From Dimorphilus gyrociliatus (taxonomy: Eukaryota > Annelida > Polychaeta > Dinophilidae), in the NCBI GenBank assembly GCA_904063045.1, contig CAJFCJ010000002.1, forward strand, positions 4,497,645 through 4,561,644: DNA of 64,000 nucleotides, read 5' to 3'. The position numbers and the translations under genes were made by a program. Positions 12,801 through 23,167 of the stretch are shown here, piece by piece; the first letter of the stretch is position 1; each line of letters begins with the position of its first letter. The notes under the pieces are model-generated. The model searched no databases and was not told the origin of the DNA. It worked only from the letters and a program-made list of their open reading frames with translations.

Positions 12801-13412
12801 TCCAGACGCGAATGTCTCGCTCAAACTTTGTATATCGTAGTCGTCTCCATTACTCTCAAAATCGGAGAAATTTTTTCTATTCTCCGTCTTGTAATAGGCA
12901 TCTTCATAGTTATTATTTGGTCGACCATATGATTTCCTTCCATAGCTATATCCACTTTTGTAAGGATGACTATCAGTAAAAGTTTTTTTACTACGCTTAT
13001 AAACGTATCCGTTGTTGTGATATTTTCTTTTCGTTCCCCAAATTCTATCATCTTGCTTTCTATAATCGATATCGCGAGAAAATTTAGTAAATTTTCCCAA
13101 AGCGCTTGAATGAAAACTTGTTGATTCCTTAGAGTTATAATTAATTGCTCCTCTACGTTTATAACTATGGTTAGTATTTTCACTGATAAACCTATCATCA
13201 GCCTCATTATATTCATCATTCTCATCATTAAAATTGTATGGATATCGGTCATATCGTGATTCTTGAATGATATTATGTTCAAACGAATTACTTACAACTT
13301 CTGATTGATGTTTAGAATGTCCATTATAACTAGTTCGCCATGTTTGTTCTTTACGATGCCCCTCAAAATCTTGAGCCGAAGGATGACCACTTCTATATGA
13401 ATATCTGCTCAT
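9831..13412 (-). CDS. Seven-finger zinc-finger protein with long charged disordered N-terminus
   Basis: A single uninterrupted frame of 1193 residues, unusual among intron-rich neighbours. Residues 1 to about 710 are low in hydrophobics and rich in Ser, Asn, Lys, Arg, Asp and Tyr, consistent with a disordered region. From about 715 to 1165 there are seven Cys-x2-Cys...His units, for example YKCINCEFY, YRCQECNYV, YKCHCCNFF, IFCPECYKLF and YSCLYCSYG, each followed by His residues roughly 12-20 residues later. Several finger spacings are irregular (His-x4/5-His or an ending Cys), resembling U1/matrin-type and ZNF462/ADNP-like fingers rather than tandem KRAB-style arrays. A nuclear nucleic-acid-binding role is inferred. 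I cannot assign an orthologue. The N-terminal start MSRYSYRSG follows a plausible 5'UTR. Confidence 0.75.
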   Translation of the reverse strand: MSRYSYRSGHPSAQDFEGHRKEQTWRTSYNGHSKHQSEVVSNSFEHNIIQESRYDRYPYNFNDENDEYNEADDRFISENTNHSYKRRGAINYNSKESTSFHSSALGKFTKFSRDIDYRKQDDRIWGTKRKYHNNGYVYKRSKKTFTDSHPYKSGYSYGRKSYGRPNNNYEDAYYKTENRKNFSDFESNGDDYDIQSLSETFASGYTSRTNSPPWPTYEREQLDRKKTTNQLSDDEWIPNRNKFREEQFDSVQVRKNGTNHSTQTRCSVNYISESGLDYSRKASSSTKKDTLKNSVYRRESLNHNSNKLRNFREDDKLEKSGKSLSIAVESEYDSIDRNSNFKIAETIFNRVFSNDKKNTPTITEDSFMDVDYRRREDSNTNIKSFHSSLKNNRESKNASHISKTIFNDKDKMLSYKKSQSKHKKGKKCVNLQTDTNKKNLDIDDTTNISIEIDRKNRQKVYRPYDNSLRIVKNKDSDIEHERKVEKAEPTAENVVIVSPPKTNETFGEKIKISRKYDKDTGKITNELKSSTLGKDSPVEVILSPFSTANSDDYFFQSLVEESNSLKEGKMSKSSENKISQSNVWKRLGNRKEKADIDQNNNKAYNKELKKEESYKTFQSSEEDDSNEKANFIDLKDVLKRDQIESHENKIQKLKIDSLVHKDLDLRCENVTYSCTEKTKYAEESKTDDISKNLQNDNTSRTIENLSKNNKLKKHMIYKCINCEFYTPKIEIIKEHLRTTNHYSASTYEAEDSLSNLLIYRVKSQFSAGGIFETIDHNTLACLKGFCEEGDYLEYPILPDVEFIILSCEKCNFIETNIDKASDHLEEKECADASIECLKVDKSGNSLETLFKLDKKPAVLTYRCQECNYVSECRNDGIQHVLSTRHERMKRELRKSHLEMPSDTKLGCNVIFAEYREALLLIVYNRLRKELKEVKADESIKVAYKCHCCNFFSGSSQSLLNHLKQNCHVSGCEMICKFGEKGPIPIFAKRNILNVGKENKMEIFCPECYKLFKCIRDCSDHFLTHHEICDINYLFGCYSVSLKLEEKRLEFSSKACETCETQFENHLKLIEHWKEYEDHTPVNINSILKPLNSIIKYSCLYCSYGSEDYTEIILHNTNKHSYSSMNFIMKRYSIPYERYSFIPELSDLINIIDCGKKNQCSYPRDKCDHLKESFLTELHKFEDLKLDRYLMTRQ

Positions 13413-14555
13413 ATCTGTCAGAATATTCTCGTCTTGAAGTATCTATTTAAAGAAGAAAAGTGTGAATATCTCTATTGAAAGCATTTAGTGGTAAAAAGTT
13501 TTTTAATTATACTTCAATTCAAGAAAAATCAAGAAAAATCAATTCTTACATCTGAGCAAAGACAAGAAACTAAATACTTGAATACGCACAAAAACACACG
13601 ATTCAAAATACTATTGAAAGTATGGCCTATTATTTATTACCCTAGCAGGCAGATTAATGTTAAATTCATAGTAAACAAAACATCTTTCCTCCTTCAGAAA
13701 GAGGATCTTTACACAAATCTTAGTACTATGTTGTTTAGGAGATATAATAAAAAGAATCGATTTATGAATTCATATCTCTTTTCTGTTACTTTATATTAAT
13801 TGATAATATACTAGGTAAGACAAGAAATATCTTCGAAATACTTCTATAAAGCAACTTTATCTTATTTGCTCGTATTTCCAGTCTTAATATAGTTTATACT
13901 ATCGCTCTTTCCCTTGTACTTGTTTAGTTATATCACCCCTCCTATATATGAATCACTAACCAGTATAATCTGGTGCTTCTAAAAATGTTACAACTTTAAT
14001 CAGACTCAAGTTTCAATCACCAATCAAATACGTTTATTTTTAAATACAATTTTTACTTACTCTTAATAACTTAATTATTAAATTGTATAATAAAAAATAT
14101 AATTACATGATATAAAAGTACCGCTGATTCCGTTCGTTTATTACAGAGACTTATGCTTTCCAAGTGTTATTGTCGATCCAATCTCATTCGCTAGCTTGAT
14201 CAACTTCCGTTGGTTTTTCACGCGCATATTTTTAAATTCTACGTTAGTTATCTTTGTAATTTTAATGTCTAAAATAATTTTTTTTCTTTATATTTCCTTA
14301 TAACAAAAAGAATTTACAATAAAGCAATTGATAGGTAATATCTGCTATCAATCTTTAGCGATAATAATCTCTAATGGTTATATAAACTAGAGATGGCGCT
14401 AGTTTCGTATTAGTCATAATCACTGCCCGACCTTAGCACAGCATATGTACTGCGCTTTAAACTGATAGTTATTAGTCGCCGTACTAAAAGAGATGACGCT
14501 GAATCAATGACAGGATGCTACTGGATACTATCTTTGGAAAATTGGAATAATTATC
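13413..14555. other. Divergent intergenic region (zinc-finger gene / cystinosin)
   Basis: About 1.1 kb holding both promoters. I see no exon; the 103-codon ORF at 13488-13799 is of AT-rich random type. Short GATGGCGC and GATGACGC words at about 14391-14500 lie shortly upstream of the cystinosin start and could be promoter sites, but this is a weak call. Confidence 0.4.
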
Positions 14556-15763
14556 ATGCTTGGTGTACTATTTTTTAGCTTCTTGTTTGTTCTGCATAGC
14601 AACGCCTACGAAATTGAATTCTCTCCTGCAGAAATTCAGGTACAAGTTGCAAAAAATGCAACCACTAATTTGTTAGTAAAAACGAAAATAGAACAAGGAG
14701 CACAAGTGGAATTTCTATACGTTAAAGCAGAAAAGAGACCCTTAAAATGTTTACCTCCCTCCTCAATTATATCACAAATAAAAAATTTTCAGTGGAAAAA
14801 TAGTTCTATAAGGGAAAAGACTATTCAAATAACTGGCAACAGAGTCGGAAGGATTTATGTAACAATCAATGCAACTAAGTTAGATCTTCAAAAGACAGAT
14901 ATTAACTTTGTAAAAGTTTCAGTGATACATAGCTCAGTTCTCTCTATATTCAATGCTATAATAGGATGGCTTTACTTTTTAGCTTGGTCAGTCTCTTTTT
15001 ATCCTCAAATCTATTCCAATTTTGTTAGAAAAAGCGTGGTTGGTTTAAATTTTGACTTTGTATCATTTAATCTTCTTGGTTTTTTCTGCTATTCCATGTT
15101 TAATATAGGTAAATTTAACAGTTTTAGTTATTAATTTGTTTAATACATTATAATTTTTTACTTACAGGCTTATATTGGATTCCAACTGTTAAGAAGGAAT
15201 ATTTCCTAGCTCATCCACTTGGTGTTAATCCTGTTCTATTAAATGATGTTGTGTTCGCTTTACATGCCGTAGTCGCAACCACTATAACCGTAACTCAATG
15301 CCTAATCTATTATAGAGGAGATCAGCGAATATCTAAGACTGCCCTCGTAATACTCTCTCTTACTAGTGTAGCATTAGTTATTAGTCTATTTGTAGCTGTT
15401 GGAGGTAAAATAACTTGGTTGGTTTACCTCCAAATATTTTCCTATGTAAAATTAGTAGTTACTCTCATCAAATATATTCCACAAGCTTGGATGAACTTTC
15501 GCCGGAAAAGTACAGACGGTTGGAGTATTGGTAATGTTTTGTTAGATTTTACTGGCGGTTCCCTAAGCATCTTACAAATGTTCCTGCAATCGTACAACAA
15601 TAACGATTGGACAACTATATTTGGAGATTTTACCAAGTTTGGTCTAGGATTATTTTCTGTGCTATTTGACTGTCTATTTATAGTTCAACATTATATTCTG
15701 TATAAAGCTACAGAAGGTTATGCGAATATAGAGAGCGAGCAGGAGCTACTTTCTGAAGACTAA
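14556..15763 (+). CDS. CTNS: Cystinosin, lysosomal H+/cystine symporter
   Basis: Exons 14556-15108 and 15168-15763 join in phase 1 and give 382 residues (human 367). A signal peptide (about 1-17) is followed by a glycosylatable luminal domain with several N-x-[ST] sites, then seven membrane segments with two PQ-loop motifs (YPQIYSN and IPQAWMN). Conserved blocks include GLNFDFV, GVNPVLLNDV, STDGWSIGNVLLDFTGG and LQSYNNNDW, which carry the aspartates used in proton and cystine coupling in the family. The C-tail ends with YANI (YxxPhi type) and EQELL (acidic dileucine type), both lysosomal sorting signals replacing the vertebrate GYDQL. It exports cystine from lysosomes to the cytosol with protons. 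Confidence 0.96.
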
Positions 15764-15809
15764 TCCATATATTTACACTATATCTTGAATTTATACCAAT
15801 TGTATATAC

Positions 15810-15859
<50 letters not shown>

Positions 15860-16731
15860 AAAACACAGATGCTTCCAATATACTCACTCAAACACAAAAT
15901 ACAAAGATAATACTTAATTCATGGTCGTCTTCTGTATTGTAGAAAAAAAGAGGGAGAGAAATAGACCATTTTGCTGTTTTACACAAACTGTTACCATTTT
16001 TTTAGTATTGTATATGCTTTTAAAAAGAGTAGATAATTGATTATTTAAAAACGCCAAAATTACATATGTTGTCCTTGATAGTTTATTCAATTTTACATTA
16101 GTACTATATATAACTTTAAAAATTTCAGTTTCGAACTCTTAATAGTAATTTGTTTATCTAAAATATAATAGAAGATTGGAATATGCAATTTTACATGACT
16201 TTCTAAAATAAGCATCTGTTCTCGACCCAGTTTTTGGTCTTTTTAAAACCTGCATACACATCCAATGTTTCACTGAATCAGAAAGTATAGTTATTGAAGG
16301 AATATTTCGCTTCAACTTGTAAAGTATCTGCCCGACCTACCAGTTATTAAAATTGGGTTAGGTTAGTTATAAAGTATTTGAATAAATTCTTTTTGTGTTC
16401 AACAATAAATATTCGCTAAATCAATATTTGGATTGAAAATGTACTATATACACTTTAATAACTACATCATGCTTTTTCTATTACTCCCCTAGCGGACAAT
16501 TCAAAAGTTTAATTTTTCGGTCATACATAGAGGTCACTATTAACCAATGTCTCCCATAGGCTTTACGTTCAGGACAATTCGTTTGTTAACGTCGCGTAGC
16601 AGATTCATAGCATCCATATCAATCTGTCAATCTACTAATCTAGTACATATTTCTATTGTAGTCTACTATCGCTTATTAACTGAGTTGTTTATTTTTAGCA
16701 TTTCTATTCAACAAAAGTTAACTCACTTGCT
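15764..16731. other. Intergenic region with TA microsatellite
   Basis: Cystinosin 3'UTR followed by AT-rich sequence; a (TA)n run occupies about 15820-15855. The promoter of the first quinone oxidoreductase gene should lie in the right part. No coding exon is evident. Confidence 0.5.
15818..15855. repeat. (TA)n microsatellite
   Basis: Uninterrupted TA dinucleotide run of nearly 40 nt within the cystinosin 3' flank. Confidence 0.95.
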
Positions 16732-18067
16732 ATGAAAGGTATCCGAGTCGAAGAGTTTGGAGATCCATCCGTACTAAATTACGTTACGGACTTAGAGATA
16801 CCAAAACCAACTGGTAGCCAAGTTCTTGTTCGGATCAAAGCAGTTGGCATAAATCCTGTTGAGACATACATTCGCAGTGGCACATATGCCAGGAAACCCG
16901 ATTTGCCTTATACTCCTGGAACTGATAGTGCCGGTATTGTTGAATCAGTAGGAAATACTGTAGCAGTATTAAAAGTAAGGCTTTGTTATATTCCATTTTT
17001 AATTCCATTCTATTTTCGATATACTATTTTGATCAACAGCCTGGACAAAGAGTATACACAACAGCTTCTCTAACTGGTACCTACGCTGAATATTGTTTAG
17101 TCGAAGAGAATCATGTATATCCTCTACCTGAAAATATCACTTTTGAGCAAGGTGCTTGTTTATCAATACCTTACTATACTGCTCATAGAGCAATTTTTCT
17201 CAAGTAAGATGTCCCCTAGTGATCAAAATATTTCCTACTTTCGATTCTATTCAGGGGCGGAGCTAAGCCTGGTCAAAATATTTTTATTCATGGAGCAAGC
17301 GGCGCAGTAATTTTTTCTTCATAAAATAAGTATTACAATTAATTAAAATGTTATTAGGTGGGATTAGCTGCGTGTCAAATGGCAGCTGCAAATGGCCTTA
17401 AAGTATTCGGTACCGCAGGAACTGAAGAAGGAATTAAAATAGTCAAACAGAACGGCGCCATTGAGTGTTTTAATCATAGAAAAGAAAATTATATGGAGGA
17501 TTTAATGGTTAAACATATTAACGATATTACTTTCTTGAATAATTTAAGACTCTTAACCTTAATAGAAAGCAACCGGTGGCAGAGGATTCAATATCATCGT
17601 TGAAATGCTTGCAAATGTGAATCTTGTAGCGGATACAACAGTTTTAACAGACGATGGAATAATTCTTGTAATAAATAATAACATATGTTTACATTAAACT
17701 TTTCTAACAAAAGAGTAAATTTTTCCTTAAAGATTGTTGGGAATCGAGGTAGTTTAGAGTTCAATCCAAGATGTTTAATGCCAAAAGAACTAGCAATTCG
17801 AGGAATTGCTTTAGCCCATGGATCTTTGGTTAGTAAATTCTTAAATTAAATCAATTTACTAGCTTTCGCTAATATTTTATAATATTCGTGTAATTGTAGG
17901 ATGAAAAGAAGGAGGCTGCTAAGTTTTTGGATGAAGGAATGAGAAAAAATTTGCTAAATCCAATTGTTTATAAGACCTTTAATTTGAAAGATACTGCAAA
18001 AGCTCATATTGAAGTTATAGAACACTCTGGAGGGAGCAAAGGAAATATCGTTGTTCAAATTGATTGA
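16732..18067 (+). CDS. CRYZ: Quinone oxidoreductase / zeta-crystallin, copy 1
   Basis: Seven exons: 16732-16974, 17040-17203, 17255-17306, 17358-17507, 17566-17667, 17733-17828 and 17900-18067, giving 324 residues (human CRYZ 329). It belongs to the zinc-less medium-chain dehydrogenase/reductase family. Landmarks are [26 protein letters not shown], the nucleotide-binding HGASGAVGLAACQ and the segment [14 protein letters not shown]. The family reduces ortho-quinones with NADPH and can bind AU-rich RNA; cytosolic. It is followed after about 390 bp by a paralogue with identical intron positions and phases, so the two arose by local duplication. The region after ADTTV is more divergent (TDDGIIL in place of the usual Gly-rich turn), so copy 1 may be the faster evolving one. 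Confidence 0.93.
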
Positions 18068-18460
18068 TTAGAATAACAAATATATTTTAATATTATTTTT
18101 GATCAGTTTGCTTTTATTCTTCATAAATAAATATCTCTGAAATTGATAATGTTATTAACAGTAATCGTATATCGGACTCTAGTGAAAGGTTACGACCTAC
18201 TCAAAAACAAAACTCTGCCGCGTAAGAATGATAGAGCATAGCTTCCATAAAAACTCCGTTAGAGGTCCTCTTGATATTTCAGTAGTCATGCAAAACTGTT
18301 CATTGAACTTTTCGTCTCAAAGTAATCAACACTCTATACAATCTTATCACTTAGAGTAAATAGAGTACTTTTGTAGGACAAATCATATTGCAGATTACAA
18401 TTTTCTAGAAGTCATTGTATAATATCGAGGATTTGAATTGAATTGTCATCATTACAAATC
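18068..18460. other. Spacer between tandem CRYZ copies
   Basis: Short spacer of 393 bp containing the 3' end of copy 1 and the promoter of copy 2. No other feature is visible. Confidence 0.5.
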
Positions 18461-19799
18461 ATGAATGGAATAAGAGTGGAAAGCTTTGGAGAACCATCAG
18501 TCCTAAAATATGTCAAAGATTTAAAGAAACCGGCACCTTCGGGAAAGCAAATTCTTATTCGTATGAAGGCAGCTGGTGTTAATCCGCTTGAAACATACAT
18601 AAGATCAGGAGGCTTCCCTTCTCTACCTAAACTACCCTACACACCAGGTACTGATGGTGCAGGTATTATCGAAGATATTGGCAGGGAGGTTACCAAATTT
18701 AAGGTATGATATGAAAAATCAATTAACTGACCCTTTTTTTTGAACATTTACACATTGAGCATAATAGAGTATTCATCTAATATTTATAGAAAGGCGATAG
18801 GGTCTACACCACAAATTCCATTACTGGAACCTATGCAGAATATAGTTTAGTAGAAGAAGCCGACGTCCACCTACTTCATAAAAACTTGTCCTTTGCTGAT
18901 GGCGCTAGTCTTTTTATACCATATTACACTGCTTTTAGAGCTGTTTTTACTAAGTAAATAAATTACATAAGATCATTTCATTTCTAGATTATCAAATTTC
19001 CATTACAGAGGCATGGGTATAGCAGGAAAACATATACTTGTTCATGGGGCTAGCGGAGCTGTAAGTTTAAGACTTTGCCGCTGTTAAAATAATAAAACCT
19101 TCTCCATAGGTAGGAATTGCTGTTTGTCAAATGGCTGCGGCAGGAGGCTTAATCGTTGTTGGAACAGCTGGAACTGATGAAGGTATCGATATGGTAAAAA
19201 AAAATGGTGCATCTCACTGCTTCAATCATAGAAAAGCTGGTTATATAGATCAAGCAGTGGTAAACATTATAATATAAATTTTATCAAGAATAATACAATT
19301 GCAAATAGGCTATTACTGGAGGAAAAGGTTTCGATATTATTGTAGAGATGTTAGCTAATACCAATTTAAATGCTGATTTGAGTGTGGCTGCACGAAAGGG
19401 AAAAGTTTTGGTTTGAAATAATATAGATTCTTTAGTTTTAATCTCTTAAGCATTTTGTATTTGCAGATTATTGGATGTCGAGGCACTGTTGACAACTTTG
19501 ATCCATTCCCTATGATGCTAAAGGAGATTCAAGTAGAAGGAATTCTTGTTTTTGGAGCAACTTCGGTTTGTTAATAGAGAGATTATTTTAACATTAAAAT
19601 CCCATTCAATACTTGAAATTATATTCATCAGAAACAAATGGTGGAATGTGCAGACTTCCTATATTCAGGAATGGAAAAAGGGTGGCTTAAACCTGTCATA
19701 GATGTCCCGTATGATCTTAGTGATGCAGAAGAAGCACACAAAGAAGTTATAGATCACAAAAAGGGAACAAATGGAAAAATCGTTCTAAATATCAAATGA
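18461..19799 (+). CDS. CRYZ: Quinone oxidoreductase / zeta-crystallin, copy 2
   Basis: Seven exons: 18461-18703, 18790-18953, 19009-19060, 19110-19259, 19309-19410, 19467-19565 and 19632-19799, giving 325 residues. The start is the ATG at 18461 ([10 protein letters not shown]), aligned with copy 1; upstream in-frame sequence has no ATG. Motifs match the zeta-crystallin family: [56 protein letters not shown] and [14 protein letters not shown]. Five exons have the same length as in copy 1 and the sixth differs by one codon. NADPH:quinone reductase activity is expected from family membership. The intron sequences of the two copies are not alike, so the duplication is not recent. Confidence 0.93.
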
Positions 19800-19891
19800 A
19801 ACTAAAAAATGTATACAAAACAACTTCGTTTATTCTGTATCAATACGTACCATTTGGAATGTTAATTAAATACAATAAGTTAATTGAGTGT

Positions 19892-22800
19892 TTAAAAAAC
19901 AGGCTTATGTTTTTTAACTTCAACCATTACTTGATGAATATTAAGCAGTTCCTTATGAATTCCAAGAGCTTTAAGCATTCCTGTTCCTAATATTTTATGA
20001 AAACGAACATAATATTGCACCATTTGCGTTAGTGTACCCTGGATAAGAAAAGCATATATATTTAATGATATTTCATTGATATTACTGCTAATGGAAAGAT
20101 AACATTAGCAGCTATTACATTGTAAAACAATCAACACACCTGTAGAATTTGAGTACCATTCTTAAAGTTTGTAAACGATTTCATAATTTGACTATTAATA
20201 GATTCTATAGCTCTTTTCCAATCAGTATTGAATCCTCTAACTATCTGATTAATTCTTGCTTCCTGCTGTTTTAAACCATCCGATCCTCCTCTTTCTACTA
20301 TATCTTCTGCCTCTTTCACAAACATAATCATACCCCCAAAATGTGGCATAAGAGTTTCTTCTATGTACTCGTGAGTGCGAGCTGCTAATTGTTGCTTAAA
20401 GGTCTCACTCTCTTTCGAATCATCCGTTGTTCTCTCTAGAATCACTGAGAGCATCATATCGTAATTATTGATAAGAAAAACTAATTGTTCTCTCCTGTCT
20501 GGAAATTCTGCTGCCATCCGTAATATAAAATTTTCTACTTCAGCCTGTTGAAATGGATAAGCATAAGAAATCTTTTAAAAAATAACTTTTATCTAGTTGT
20601 TACCTGTAGGCCCGCCAACAATTTTTCAACTCTTTCCGACGGGAATGACTCATTTAATCCGACAATCGCTGCTGAAAACTCAGCATATCTTCTAGTTATC
20701 TATTTTAATTTAAAAATCTATAAATGGGATTTGCAATTTAACCAAAAAATTAAATATCTTACATAATGAGGTCGTTCATCGATATTTCTAAGTCTTGCGG
20801 GGTCACATTCTCTGACACTATGAATATTCATTTGTAAAATGAACTCAAAACGCGGCCATAGAAGGTGTAAGAGAGAATCCCAATACCTTATGAATTATAA
20901 AATATGATTTTATATTTAAAAACTTTCCTATATATTTATATATTACTGACTTATTTAAAGCTGGTGTACTCCTTTTATGCATTAAAACCTGATATCTTAG
21001 AATAATATGTATACAGAGAAACATAGCTATAGAATCATAACTTTCCATAATGTAAGATTCAGTTTGTTTCTGGAAAGAAAATTTGTAAAAATACGTGTTT
21101 TTTTCAATCATGAACAAAATCTTACGTAAAACATTGAAACTGTTTTATGCATAACAGCATTAAATAGATCCTGAGCAGAATTTCCGGACACGCAAAAGAA
21201 TTCAGATAGAAATAAATATTCTCTACAGCCATTGTCTACCAAGGCATAATGCTGAGATCTAAACAAACTTTCGAAAGAATATCGCTGATCAGTCGTCTTA
21301 GCAGCGTGCGGTACAATAATTGAAGCTTCTAGCTCAGAAGTCAGAACACTTCCTCGATTTCCCAAAGTGAAAATTGTTGATCGATTTTTGAGAATGGGCT
21401 TTGAGAAAATTCGTAAAAAATTTTGTTAAGGATAGTTCTTACAAGAGGAAGAAGAGATTGTAATGAAAAGACTGAAAACTGTTAAAAATCTTTCAAAAGG
21501 ATATCTCTTTTAGCTGTGTCTTCAACGGCCATAAGATCATCTTTGTCTGCTACCTCATCATACTGTTTATGCAAAGGTGAAAATAGTCGGGACTTCTTTT
21601 CTTGAAATTAATAAAACGAACCTGTAATTTCATAATTCTAGTAGAGTATCCCTTGAAATAAGAGTAGTAAATTTTGCTCATGGTGTCAATGTACTCATCC
21701 CTTATTTCTTTTGCCACTGCTCTTTCATTGGCAATTAGGAATTCGTTGAAAAATCTTCAATCAAAGTGAAAAAACGTTAGAGTTTCTCGCAATATTCAAG
21801 ATAACTTACCTAAACTTTAGTAGAGCATCTTGAGGTATTTGATAATTAGTTAAAGGTTTCTTGAACTGATAAACTTTAGATAGGAGGAATTCTCTAATTT
21901 TACTTATTGCCTAAAATCATTAAAGTACGATATATTTGGATTCAGTTTCTTAGTAGCTTGGGAATGTTTTACCTTTATTTTTAGCTTTTCAAGAGTATCC
22001 TTAACATCTAAACATGACTTAGCATCCTTAAAAGATTGTTCTTTCACAAAATTTATTTTATGATTAAGTTCCATTAGATTTTCTTGAAACTCTCTTTCAG
22101 TAACTGGAGTTTCCAAAATATGTCTGGAATGAAAAATTAGACACTGAAGAATCGCTAAAGGCGCCTTTTAAGTGAATTTACTCAATCATTTTTTTCGGTA
22201 TAACCATCTCATCCACAAATTGGCTTAATTCACCTCGTACGGATTGTCTATTCTTTAGTTTAACATTCATTTCAACACTTTGTCTTTGAAGTTTTTGAAT
22301 TTCTGAACTTATGGAACTCAAATCAGTTTGAAATCCGTTGAGCATACCTTCCATTCGCTACAAAATATTAAATAAAAATGGTATCAAGTGGAAAAATAAC
22401 TGGGACATACTTCAAGAATCGAGTCGCAGTTTGTCATTTGCTTGTGAAGTTTTGCTATGTTTTTGCTCTCCTTAATATCTGTTAAATGATAGATTTAAAA
22501 AAATTTAGACACAAGTAAAAAAGATTTACAGTCTTGAATGGAATTGTTCTCTACTTCCAATAATTCCGTCTCAACTTGCTTTGAATAATGCCGAAGATCG
22601 AGGCCCTTTTCAAGGGCCTCTTTTACAATTGGATCCTCCAAGTTCTCTTGAATATATACTGTTGAATAATTTTTAAGTTGAAATATGTTTAAAACGTATT
22701 TGTATAAAATGTTGCCTAGAAGGCTGTTTTTTGTAGTATTAAAATTTAATTTATATTTCCTGTATTGTCATTTTTTTTTCTTTGAAAAGTAATGTGAATT

Positions 22801-23014
22801 TTAGTAGTTAGAAGAAAAGAAAGTCATAAAAACTCACCATCTATTTCATCTAATAGATACTCATCAGAAGTTAAGTCTAAATTTCCTAAATCTAAATCCA
22901 ATTCCTAAAAAATGATAAGTAAAAGTTATAGCCACATCGAAATTTCAGATAAAAGAAGTCTTTAAAAAGAGTAGAAAAAACTTAAATTACATTTTTTAAT
23001 TCTGGAGCAGCCAT
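19892..23014 (-). CDS. VPS52: VPS52, subunit of GARP/EARP tethering complexes
   Basis: Fifteen exons on the minus strand: 23014-22991, 22904-22838, 22658-22530, 22478-22411, 22357-22182, 22123-21973, 21910-21810, 21754-21622, 21562-21505, 21412-21126, 21069-20951, 20886-20763, 20699-20604, 20544-20140 and 20038-19892. The sum is 694 codons plus stop (human 723). Near-identical blocks to VPS52 include LDLTSDEYLLDEID, LDLRHYSKQVE, SSISSEIQKLQ, NYQIPQDALLKF, VADKDDLMAVEDTAKR, LFRSQHYALVDN, RPHYITRRYAEFSAA and FLINNYDMML. It acts at the trans-Golgi (GARP) and recycling endosomes (EARP) in retrograde vesicle tethering; the N-terminal part is coiled coil. The intron 21504-21413 is AT-AC (listed separately). 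The gene is head-to-head with RPS18, with 153 bp between start codons. Confidence 0.95.
21413..21504 (-). other. AT-AC intron of the minor (U12) spliceosome in VPS52
   Basis: On the minus strand the intron begins ATATCCTTTT at 21504, exactly the U12-type 5' splice consensus, and ends ...TTTTTTAC at 21413. A TCCTTAAC branch-point motif lies at 21432-21425, about 12 nt from the 3' end. Splicing joins AAAAGAG to GAATTTTC, giving AKRGIFSKP, which aligns without gap to the vertebrate protein. No GT-AG alternative keeps the frame: read-through meets a stop within 30 nt. Confidence 0.93.
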
Positions 23015-23167
23015 GTTTATTGTTAAATTAAATAATGTTCGTAAAATTACTTCTAATATTTATATAAGATAAATAGATAATTTAAAAGAGAAAAAAAAAT
23101 TTACGTACCGAATACGAAAATGCGCTCGCCACGATATTTCCTTTTCCGCCGTAACTTTGCAGTAAAC
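23015..23167. promoter_or_regulatory. Bidirectional promoter of VPS52 and RPS18
   Basis: Only 153 bp lie between the two divergent start codons, including both 5'UTRs. A CCTTTTCC pyrimidine tract at about 23141-23150, just before the RPS18 ATG, fits a 5'TOP transcription start as used by ribosomal protein genes. Confidence 0.6.

Noticed and set aside
12821-13282. 153-codon minus-strand ORF rich in Met and Ile
   Set aside because: It is an alternative frame of the disordered N-terminus of the zinc-finger protein.
13488-13799. 103-codon ORF between the zinc-finger gene and cystinosin
   Set aside because: Composition is that of random AT-rich sequence, no homology is recognised, and it lies in a promoter region.
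19796-19990. 64-codon plus-strand ORF after the second CRYZ copy
   Set aside because: It overlaps the last exon of VPS52 on the other strand and begins in the CRYZ 3' end; no independent support.
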